DNA of 64,000 bases. Source: Nematostella vectensis (lineage: Eukaryota; Cnidaria; Anthozoa; Actiniaria; Edwardsiidae). The notes under the pieces were generated by a model. That model had not been told where the DNA came from. It made no database searches and was given only the letters and a program-made list of their open reading frames with translations. Shown here one piece after another: positions 50,001 through 58,000 of the stretch. The stretch spans positions 15,716,951 through 15,780,950 of the forward strand of contig NC_064041.1 of assembly GCF_932526225.1 (NCBI RefSeq), in the 5' to 3' direction. The first letter of the stretch is position 1. Every line of letters begins with the position of its first letter. A program made the translations under genes and the position numbers.

Positions 50001-52359
50001 ATGGGATTTAGAATGATCAACAAAAATACAGCTACGTACTGTATATACCTGTATGCCCATTTGGAAGACTGACTGCTGTTTGTATCTTTCGTAAGAATAC
50101 CAACGATAAATTAACTCATCACATGATTAATCCACATTTTCAAGTACTCTGTAAATAGCCCCGAGTCAATCTATGCAAATTTATAGCCTTACCAAAAAGT
50201 AATTGCAACACAAACAATTTTGACTGCTAAATGATAAGAAAAGACATTCTAAACAATATCCCAAAAGTTCCCAAAAGTTCTCGTGGGGGAACATCTTGAA
50301 ATGTGACAATAAACAATGTCTTTTGTCAACCATCTGTTATTATAATATTGTTATTGATGGTGCACTAGCCCTCCGCAAACACACTCTTGACGAGATCACC
50401 CTGCAAGTGTGCTCATGAATACCTGTAACTAAAGAATCCAATACCAATACTACTCTGTCATTTAAGAGTGAAATTACTTGTGCTGCAATTACTTTTTGGT
50501 AAAACACTAGGTTGACTGGGCTGTATTTTTGTTCGTAGACACACAAGCAACAATTGTGACATTTCACAAGAAAACCAAACATGGCTTCATTTGCATACAG
50601 TTTTAATCCGAGTGTGAAGTTTCCCTTTGCAAGAGAGAACTTTCCGTTTTGGGTTTGGGTGCTTTCCGTTGCGCAAGCGCAAACTTTCTGTCTCACTTTA
50701 GCAAGCTTTCCGTTTATATACTGTGATGAAACGGCAAACTTGCGTGTTTGGTCTTCTGTGAACTGTCACAATTTTCTAAATAGATGTATGCAAAGAAAGG
50801 ACAGTCTGAGAGTACCCAAAAGATACTTAGCACAAAAAATTTGCCCTCTGCCCCCCCCCCCCCAAATAAAAATGACAACAACAACAAAAACACAGCACAA
50901 CCCAAAAGGTTGGGAAAGGGAGGGAGGAACAGCCAGTGAAATTTATTATAAATAAGAATTGTTAGTTCTTACGGTATGTCGGTAGACATGAACTGGTTTG
51001 GATTTCCTGGTATGATGACAAGGTGTTTGTCATGCAATTCTCCAAAATGAGTATTGTACAGCAAGCTGTGATAAATAAATTCACATCACTATAAGAAGAG
51101 AAAGCACTTTCCATGTCATGGCCAAGTACAAAGGTATCTCTGATCACAATCAACACATCACATTTTACATCCCCACCTCATGAGTTTGTGTCTCCGGTCT
51201 TTGTACTCTTTTTTCGTAATTCCAGGTGTCACTGTAAGACAAGAAAGCCTTTTGTTACTTAAAGGGGTTTGTGTAACAATTAAAAAACAAATATCAATAA
51301 TTCACCAGTAAGAAAAAAATATTCCCAACAATCTAACTCTGCAAAACTGTGCTATTTGTTACAGGCAAGCTTTTTCAGCACTTTATCAAGCTTGCTCTAT
51401 CAAACCATATTTCAGATGTTTTCTAATTCAACATTCCCCAAGTCAGTTATTCTGACATACCAAATGTATCTAATGGGATGCCCCTTGGTTTGGGTCGTGG
51501 GGTCGGAAACATGTCCACCATGCCAGGTTTACCAAGTTTCTTATCAAAAAGTCCAGCTTTGGAGAATGTCCCAGACCCTTCTGTAGATCTCCATGTGGAC
51601 GAAGAGTATCCAATAGTTCTCATAACAAACTTTGTACTAATGTCGTCTTTTTGATGATGGTTTAAATGATAGCAGAGTACACAAAGAATAGCAAAAACTG
51701 TCACAGCTCCAAAAGCTATTTTCACAAGTAGATGGACTCTGACCATTATCCATGTGTTTATTCCCCTTTATTTGTTCTTGTGGTTGGAAAAACATCAACT
51801 GCACCAGGTTTACTTGGCTTTATTTCAAATGGACTATCCCCGGAGAATTTTCCAGACCTTTTTCCAGATCTCCATGGCAACAAAGAGTATCCATTACTAA
51901 ACTCTGATCGGATGTCTTCTTTTTGATGATGGTTTAAATGATAGAAGAGAACACAAAGAATAGCAAAGATTGTCACAGCTCCAGAAGCTACTTTCACAGG
52001 ATGAAATCTGACTAACATTATTCATCTTTTAAATAATTCCTCAATCTTTTCAAGTTAAGCATGTCTCTCTCAATACGGAATCAAATACTTTTTCAAAAAG
52101 CTGTCTTAGAAGTCTTGTGGTATTGTATCCCTTAGTTCAACAAGGTGGGATGACAAAAGATCAGAGTTGTTGGATGATGAGTTAAAGTCTAAAGTTTGTC
52201 TGCCACCTGTTGTTACCACAAGAAGCAGGTGGGAAAGAGCCTTTCAATGGAACTGGTGAGGAGGTGTGTTACAATTACAGATAATACACAAGAGAAGGAA
52301 TGGTTGAATGTGAATTATCAGAATCATTTTTAAATTAAGAATTGTTTTTATTGTTTAAT

Positions 52360-52393
<34 letters not shown>

Positions 52394-54040
52394 CGATAAT
52401 GATAGTGATAGTGATAACGATAACGATAACAATAGTGATAGTGATAGTGATAGTGATAGTGATAATGATAATGATAGTGATAGTGATGATGATAATAATG
52501 ACATTATAATAATAATTCTAATAGTGAAAATGATAAAAAGATATGAAAATTAAAAAAAATATTATCCTAGTGGCGCTCATTAAGTAAAGATAATGATGAT
52601 AATAATAATATTAATAATATTTTATTAAATACTATTATAACTTTATTCAAAATTCAGAAAAAATAAAATATGTACACGTAATAATAACAACAACAACAAT
52701 AATAATAACAAACAGAAACAACATTGCTACACATATAAAATAAACAAATCAATTAACTAGTATATAAGATAAAATATTATCATAAGAGAAATCAAAATAC
52801 TCGTTATCAGGTTGACATCATTATACATGTAATCAAAATCATCATAATCAACAGTGACAGCATCATCATCACATCATCACTACCATCACATCCTTTACTT
52901 ACGTTCTCCATCTCCCACCAGATGCGGGTGGGTGGCATGGATTGGCTGGCCAATGTACTCGGCAATGTCTGGCGGGGAACCTTTGTTGTTTAGATTGTTA
53001 AAATTATCTGACAGAAAACATCAGCATACCATTTGTAAGTTAATACTATAACAGACAGGGAAATAAGTAAAACTGGGCCATATTGTGGATGCTTTCACTT
53101 CTACCTTGATTTAATGAGTACTTGCCGCTAGAGCAAAAGTGTGAGATTGGGAACCAGCAACCTATGAAGAAAACCAGACAAACAATTTTTATCAACAAAT
53201 ACTTTTTAAATAAATATTTTGACCTAACATCCTGCCAAAAAATAAAGAATAAACATGGATAGCTATCAACTTTACATTGCCTAATTTGTAGTATGTTTTT
53301 GTTGCCCCTCTTATGTACGTCAAAATCAGCAATCTGCTTCAAACTATAACAGTATATAATCAAAGATTCTTATCCAGATTATATCTAAGAACCTCTATCT
53401 TGGAGACCAGGGGATTTTCTGAAACAGGATCCTCCCGCTTTATCCTTAGGAAGGTACTAGCAGGTTAGTAGGGATAGATATAGTTTTTTTGTCCAACACA
53501 TTCGGAGGGGGGGGGGGGGGGGGGGGGGGTTCCATCTACATTATATGGGGATTTATTTGGCTGCAGAAAATGATGTGGGTATCTTAAGTTGTCCTCATTT
53601 TGACCTTGTCTGTTTGACAGATTAGGTTGGTGAGGAGTAAGGGTTAGGGTATGTGTGTGTGTGTGTGTGGGGGGGGGGGGGGTATATTGTGGTCATCATT
53701 ATATTTATACGCATCATCAGAATTGGAACTTAAACATATTGCTTGTAATGTAAAATAAGAATGTTTAGTCAACACTTGCCTCCGTGTCGTCTGGTTGAGG
53801 TCTTGGGTTCCAGGTTATTCGTTGAAAATTTAACATCACATGTCTTGTTTTTATATACGGATAGATGTCTTGCCCCGCCAAATCCGAGAGATTTTTCCAC
53901 AAACCTTTCTGAATTAAAAATAAATAGAGAGATTCAAGATTAACTAGTGCTTATAAATAGAGAGGAATAACATGAGTCTCACCATTAGAAATATTTATCC
54001 TTGAAATCCTAAAGAGCTTTGTACTTCTGCACGCTGCCAT
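41059..54040 (-). CDS. XPNPEP3: Xaa-Pro aminopeptidase 3 (APP3), mitochondrial
   Basis: Seventeen exons on the minus strand: 53983-54040, 53105-53161, 52903-52980, 51177-51231, 50973-51065, 49911-49984, 49533-49602, 48909-48972, 48769-48809, 45565-45677, 44329-44438, 43870-44033, 43311-43461, 42933-43001, 42541-42585, 41747-41907 and 41059-41179. Every junction is in phase; the sum is 1524 nt, or 507 residues, the length of human XPNPEP3. The N-terminus (MAACRSTKLFRISRINIS) is basic and hydroxylated like a mitochondrial targeting peptide. The aminopeptidase-P N-domain follows (YIGQP, THPHLVGDGE, FLYLTGFQEPD), then the M24 metallopeptidase domain. The five expected dinuclear metal ligands are present: D334, D345, H426, E453 and E477. 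The enzyme removes N-terminal residues before proline. Exon 15 uses the second AG of a gcagag acceptor. Three exon ends are tandemly duplicated in the adjacent introns; the copy nearest the exon body was chosen because only it keeps the frame. Confidence 0.95.
41180..41746 (-). other. XPNPEP3 intron 16 with G+C-rich patch and exon-end duplicate
   Basis: Holds a G+C-rich block at about 41284-41555, unlike its AT-rich surroundings. The block is open in a frame on each strand and I do not recognise it. It also holds an 81-bp tandem copy of the end of exon 16 (donor copy at 41665/41666). Confidence 0.7.
41666..41826 (-). repeat. Tandem duplication of XPNPEP3 exon 16 donor end
   Basis: The exon end EPGLYI...IIDKR with its AAAG|GTAC donor (41747) is repeated 81 bp further into the intron as MEPGLYINLIIDKR with donor AAAG|GTGC. 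The second copy has lost codons and diverged by several bases. Confidence 0.85.
41908..42540 (-). other. XPNPEP3 intron 15
   Basis: A 633-bp intron with a run of about 22 C at 42320-42341. Otherwise AT-rich; no gene seen. Confidence 0.6.
42586..42932 (-). other. XPNPEP3 intron 14
   Basis: A 347-bp AT-rich intron in which I see no gene, repeat or mobile element. Confidence 0.6.
43002..43310 (-). other. XPNPEP3 intron 13
   Basis: A 309-bp AT-rich intron with nothing recognisable beyond the splice sites. Confidence 0.6.
43595..43910 (-). repeat. ~99-bp tandem repeat copying the exon 12 donor junction
   Basis: In gene orientation each unit contains the last 37 nt of exon 12 (coding TLHYINNTQVL), the AAG|GTTAG donor and about 62 nt of intron. 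Donor copies lie at 43870 (used, in frame), 43771 and 43672, followed by a further partial unit ending near 43600. The copies are almost identical, so the expansion is recent. Confidence 0.9.
44439..45564 (-). other. XPNPEP3 intron 10 with ~245-bp triplicate repeat
   Basis: Most of this 1126-bp intron (about 44700-45340) is three tandem copies of a 240-250-bp unit starting near 44706, 44955 and 45198. Each has a hairpin: actcaacccac pairs with gtgggttgagt across a 20-base loop. Units also share a gtgtgtgtcagtac tail. No gene is seen. Confidence 0.85.
45711..46000 (-). repeat. ~44-bp minisatellite carrying TACTAAC branch-point motif
   Basis: About six to seven units of tgttagtatagcgcaaacag plus a gggccgtag-type tail lie directly upstream, in gene orientation, of XPNPEP3 exon 10. 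On the sense strand the motif is TACTAAC. The copy nearest the exon places its branch adenine (45713) about 35 nt from the acceptor AG, an ideal distance. Confidence 0.85.
46020..47035 (+). mobile_element. 5'-truncated LINE fragment in XPNPEP3 intron 9
   Basis: The coding fragment starts within an RT domain: FLQGRSQSVQIA, then GGIPQGTKLSPILF, just upstream of 46127. It runs to a stop at 46933, with a short 3' region containing an aataaa at about 47012. It lies opposite to the host gene. Exact ends and a target duplication are not clear. Confidence 0.75.
46127..46933 (+). pseudogene. Non-LTR retrotransposon reverse transcriptase fragment
   Basis: 268 residues stay open from the first ATG, which is probably not the natural start. 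It contains the catalytic motif VKYVDDLSIL and, downstream, FKLLGVYISSDLSWSSHCDY and the segment RIQKRSLGIIFG, typical of CR1/L2-type or related elements' RT thumb and C-terminal region. The endonuclease and the RT fingers are missing, so it is non-autonomous. The open frame suggests a fairly recent insertion. Confidence 0.85.
47380..48362. mobile_element. Non-autonomous DNA transposon with TTAA target duplication
   Basis: A 983-bp element with perfect 14-bp terminal inverted repeats gggtgtactgacat / atgtcagtacaccc. Weaker inverted similarity (tgttgct) continues inward. Flanks are TTAA on both sides (47376-47379 and 48363-48366). TTAA duplication is characteristic of piggyBac and Kolobok superfamilies. 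No transposase ORF is present. Confidence 0.85.
48363..48768 (-). other. XPNPEP3 intron 9, remaining 5' part
   Basis: AT-rich intron sequence between the TTAA element and exon 9. It includes a copy of a dispersed sequence (about 48596-48690, ending ggcagcccatggggg) also found in MRPS33 intron 2. No gene seen. Confidence 0.55.
49185..49466 (-). repeat. 57-bp tandem repeat, 5 copies, in XPNPEP3 intron 7
   Basis: Five nearly identical units of ggggccatgctacagtattg followed by cctgaaaattacatttgcag and an atctatctactcaaggc tail. On the sense strand each unit contains ttttcag, a possible 3' splice site. The open frame along the plus strand is a by-product: 57 is divisible by 3, so the frame repeats. 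Confidence 0.95.
49851..49970 (-). repeat. Tandem duplication of XPNPEP3 exon 6 donor end
   Basis: The last ~50 nt of exon 6 (coding LYLTGFQEPDAVLLL) with donor TTAG|GTAAT at 49911 are repeated 60 bp into the intron, with donor copy at 49850/49851. The duplicate has about six changes and a 3-nt loss. Confidence 0.85.
50157..50522. mobile_element. MITE-like inverted-repeat element in XPNPEP3 intron 5
   Basis: Arms ttaccaaaaagtaattgcaa (from 50189) and its inverted counterpart (50479-50503) match over 25 bases with one mismatch. Weaker pairing reaches the outer ends agccccgagtcaa / ttgactgggct. TA lies at both edges. No coding sequence. Confidence 0.7.
50552..50773. mobile_element. Second MITE-like element in XPNPEP3 intron 5
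   Basis: Imperfect terminal inverted repeats of about 30 bp: aattgtgacatttcacaaga at the left, and at the right a sequence whose reverse complement reads aattgtgacagttcacagaa. The interior contains ttccgtttt-type repeats. It sits about 30 bp from the previous element. Confidence 0.65.
51461..51746 (-). CDS. Possible alternative first exon: type II membrane anchor (copy A)
   Basis: An ATG-led frame of 95 codons plus one base, ending at a strong donor TTTG|GTATGTCAG. Residues about 6-26 (LLVKIAFGAVTVFAILCVLC) form one hydrophobic helix after a short basic start, the layout of a type II membrane anchor. A polar, proline-rich stalk follows. It lies in XPNPEP3 intron 3 on the same strand, 229 bp upstream of exon 4. 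Its phase fits: the final G plus TG of exon 4 would give valine and continue TPGITKK. Whether it is spliced to XPNPEP3 is inference. Other possibilities are a retrotransposed fragment or exon 1 of an unrelated nested gene. I do not recognise the family. Confidence 0.4.
51758..52018 (-). CDS. Diverged tandem copy of the membrane-anchor exon (copy B)
   Basis: 86 codons, clearly paralogous to the neighbouring copy: VKVASGAVTIFAILCVLFYH matches VKIAFGAVTVFAILCVLCYH, and both continue NHHQK(D/E)DI. The two starts lie 272 bp apart in direct orientation. This copy ends in a stop (KGE*) and shows no good donor at the equivalent place, so it is either a small separate protein or a decaying duplicate. 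Confidence 0.35.
   Translation of the reverse strand: MLVRFHPVKVASGAVTIFAILCVLFYHLNHHQKEDIRSEFSNGYSLLPWRSGKRSGKFSGDSPFEIKPSKPGAVDVFPTTRTNKGE
52340..52760. repeat. (GATAAT/GATAGT)n and AAT-rich simple repeats
   Basis: Imperfect hexanucleotide tract from about 52361 to 52505 followed by looser AAT/AAC-rich sequence, all within XPNPEP3 intron 3. The rest of this 1671-bp intron outside the two membrane-anchor ORFs shows no gene. Confidence 0.9.
53162..53982 (-). other. XPNPEP3 intron 1 with G-runs
   Basis: An 821-bp intron holding an uninterrupted G-run of 23 (53507-53529) and a (TG)n-G(n) tract (53653-53681). A stretch around 53777-53923 has splice-like borders and open frames but does not fit the phases of exons 1 and 2; the reading without it is better. 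Confidence 0.6.
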
Positions 54041-55078
54041 AATTATTTTGCTTGGCTTAGTCGAAGTTTGCCCGGAAATTATCAATAATATGTCGTTGAG
54101 CTTATCAAGGTACGGACTAACAGAACATTGTGGTAATCATTGAGTTTGATCCCTCAACAATGTTCTGACTCATGATAGGGACTAACATAATAAACTCACA
54201 GATCTGAGTTATTTGTGATGTTTTTGTTAATTATCGCTTAACATCCGAAACTCTCCGCTGGCGGCTCGGGTGTTCGGGTCGCGCGTAGGTTTGCGAGTGC
54301 GCGGGCGTAATATCCCAGGATGCCACGCTGGCGTAGACCCAGAAGCAGACATTTTGTTTTGGTAAGTGACAAGTCGTGCTTCGCTTGCTCGACAGTAGGA
54401 GAATAATCACAAAAGAGCCCCGACGATGTGGAAAATTCACGCAGTGTGTGGACTTCGCCGTGAATAATTCGTGTGCGAGATAGGAAGATAAGAAGAACCT
54501 GCGAAAAAATTGTCACTCCCAAAGTGAGCACTTCCTACCGTCGTTCTTGGAAAAAATCAAGACATTACGATACGGAATTCAGATCAAATACCGATATTAT
54601 AATAGGTACATTTAAATGTCAGTGAAAAGTTTTCGTCAATTTTAAATCGTCGTGGGAATTTAGCCTGTATTGGCGAAAAGACTGCTTCCTCGAGAATCTT
54701 CTTAGAGCCGGCATTCAAGTCAACGCTAGTTTGGGAATTTATGGACAGAATTTGTCTTCAGTTGAATCCGCTCGACACACGCTACTAAACGCAATCACCT
54801 GTCAAAAAAACATTTCGTTAGTGGAAGTGAAAAGGAATCTTATCGAATGTCATCTACACGTGCATATTTGGTGTTCTGAATGAAAAAAGATAACCCACTT
54901 TCTTTAAAAGCCAACTAAAGGGGAAAGAACAAAACACAGGGAAAATATTCCCTTAGATCTACATTCACCGAAATAATATTTCCAATTGAAATATAATATT
55001 TAATTTAGGAGTAATTAAGCAAGCTGTAGCCTGCCTGGTGCCATTATTGACACATTTCAAGCTGGATATACCACTGGC
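54041..55078 (+). promoter_or_regulatory. Divergent XPNPEP3/RABGAP1 promoter, RABGAP1 5' UTR exon and first intron
   Basis: The two genes are head-to-head. A G+C- and CpG-rich patch (about 54245-54360) ends in a donor at 54361/54362 (tttg|gtaagtg), read as a RABGAP1 5' UTR exon. It contains an ATG (54329) opening a short frame MPRWRRPRS that could be an upstream ORF or an alternative N-terminus. An 11-bp inverted repeat cagaacattgt/acaatgttctg lies at about 54120-54170. The rest, to 55078, is intron-like with nothing else seen; the exact acceptor before the coding start is uncertain. Confidence 0.5.
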
Positions 55079-58000
55079 ATGGCAGAGGAAGTAGCTGTTA
55101 ATAGTAGTCCCAGCAGTCCAAGTAGCCAGAAATCAAATGGTGAGCAGGAGTTTATAATGCTAGCCACACCAGATATTGATACAGCCTCAGATACAACATC
55201 TGGCAAAAGCAAGTCTCAGGCAAGCAGCATTGGGAGTTTTGCCGAGGTGAACATCCCAGATACAGAAGCTACTCTGGATAAGGATTATACAGATGAAGAA
55301 GTGACACAACTTGTAGAGGACGCCAGGAAGGAAATTCCTGGGAAAGAAAATGGTAGAGTTGAAGATGAGACAAATAGGTATTCATTAGATAGTGGAATAG
55401 GCCAACTTAGTGACAGCAAGCTAACTGAGAATGAGGAGGAAAGTGAAATGAAAGAGGATGGCAATAAAGTAAAGGATGTTATAGATAACCGGGAGAGGGC
55501 ATCTTCAGCAATCACAACATCTACAACAAATGACACCACTATTGATGATGAGACACTGCGCAACAGGGCGTCAACAGATGTTGGTAGTGGGGAGGAGGAT
55601 GAAATTGATGAAGATGCAGCTAGATTCTCAGGAATTATGTACCTAGGGTCGTCAACTGTTAATGCCCCTGTGAGTGAGATTGAGCTTAAGCGCACCATGG
55701 TGATACTGCGGGAGCAATCCCAAGTGACAATAGATGTAGACCTTGTTGTTGGATCTACTTCTAAGGGAAAGCTAAGACTAGTAGACCCTGAGACCAATTC
55801 TGACATTGCAACATACAGGGTGCAGAGGATTATATTTTGTGGGCGTGGTGATGTTGATGGTCAAGAGAGAGACTGTTTTGCTTTCAACACTGTACATGGG
55901 GATACAGACATATTCCATTGTCATGTATTCAAGTGCAAAGAGCCAGAAATGGTGAGTGCTTACACCACTAGGTAATGTTAACAATATTGACTAAGGTCTA
56001 TGCTAACTGCTCGAATGCTCAAGTGCCTCCCCCAAATACATTGTAAGTGCCTCACCAAAGGGAAAAAATATGAATAAGCGCCTCCCACAAAAAAATCCTG
56101 TGACTCTTGCTGCTGTAAAGAAGATGTTTCTGGAATTGAGCTTGAAAACCCAGAGGGTTCGAAAAATTAGTTATCACTTTCATTAATGCATGTTCAGGGA
56201 GTTTTGCATACATTATGTCTAATATACGAAACATAACTAAATGAAGAAGCTCTTTATGTCTAGAGCATTTCCTGTTGTGTCTTCATGCATGCCTCACTTC
56301 CAGAATTACTAACTAAATTAGCAATGTTTTATTTTCATCTTCCAGGCTGGAAAAATATTAAAAAGCTTTTCAGTGGCATTTAAAAAGCATAGAAAGGTGA
56401 GTCTTAGTACAATACTATTAAAATAAGGAATCTGTCTGTCTACATTTATCATCTCCTCCTCTTGTTTTCTTGCCCAACCTTCCCATCTCATGTTTTATTA
56501 TTGACCATGTTTATTTTCTGTTCTAAAGCACTCTTCTATTGATAGTCTATCATTAAATTCTAATAATTGTTCTCCTTTTCCTTTTGAGAATGTATTTTTC
56601 ATTTACAGGTAATCAGTCAACGAATCAATCAATCAATCATTTGCAATTCCCTTTCCTATTCATTTAGTGTCATTTTTTCTTTCTCCATCTTATTGTGTCT
56701 ATAGCTACTTCTACACGTACAGTATATTACATCGAACAAACAGTACTGTCTGTTTTATAGTCTTAAATTGTAGTTTCACTGCTCTAGTTTTTTTTATTGA
56801 TGTTCTCTTTTTACTCTTACCTTAGATTCTTTTGCTTATTTTCTCGTTTCTTGCTCTAATGCTGAACAGTAGCTGTGCTCTTCTGTTGAGTCTATGTTCA
56901 TACGTTAATCCTGTTACTCTAGTGCTTTTCTATTGAGTCTTTCCCTCATACTCTAATCCTGTACCTTTAGTACTCTTCTATTGAGTCTTTCCCTCATACT
57001 CTAATCCCGTTCCTTTAGTGCCCTTCTATTGAGTCTTTCCCTCATACTCTAATCCTGTACCTTTAGTGCTCTTCTATTGAGTCTTTCCCTCATACTCTAA
57101 TCCCATTCCTTTAGTGCCCTTCTATTGAGTCTTTCCCTCATACTCTAATCCTGTTCCTTTAGTACCCTTCTATTGAGTCTTTCCCTCATACTCTAATCCT
57201 GTTCCTCTAGTGCTCTTCTATTGAGTCTTTCCCTCATACTCTAATCCTGTACCTTTAGTACTCTTCTATTGAGTCTTTCCCTCATACTCTAATCCTGTAC
57301 CTCTGGTACTCTTCTATTGAGTCTTTCCCTCATACTCTAATCCTGTTCCTTTAGTACCCTTCTATTGAGTCTTTCCCTCATACTCTAATCCTGTACCTCT
57401 GGTACTCTTCTATTGAGTCTTTCCCTCATACTCTAATCCTGTTCCTTTAGTACCCTTCTATTGAGTCTTTCCCTCATACTCTAATCCTTTTCCTCTAGTA
57501 CCCTTCTATTAAGTCTTTCCCTCATACTCTAATCCTGTACCTTTAGTGCTCTTCTATTGAGTCTTTCCCTCATACTCTAATCCCGTTCCTTTAGTGCCCT
57601 TCTATTGAGTCTTTCGCTCATACTCTAATGTCCTGTTCCTTTAGTACCCTTCTATTGAGTCTTACCCTCATACTCTAATCCCGTTCCTTTAGTACCCTTC
57701 TATTAAGTCTTTCCCTCATACTCTAATCCTGTACCTTTAGTGCTCTTCTATTGAGTCTTTCCCTCATACTCTAATCCCGTTACTTTAGTGCCCTTCTATT
57801 GAGTCTTTCCCTCATACTCTAATCCTGTTCCTCTAGTACTCTTCTATTAAGTCTTTCCCTCATACTCTAATCCTGTTCCTCTGGTACCCTTCTATTGAGT
57901 CTTTCCCTCATACTCTAATCCTGTCCCTCTAGTGCCCTTCTATTGAGTCTTTCCCTCATACTCTAATCCTGTTCCTCTAGTACTCTTCTATTAAGTCTTT

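Noticed and set aside
53777-53923. Possible extra XPNPEP3 exon
   Set aside because: Acceptor- and donor-like borders exist, but adding it breaks the phase between exons 1 and 2. Joining exon 1 directly to 53161 keeps phase and gives exactly 507 residues.
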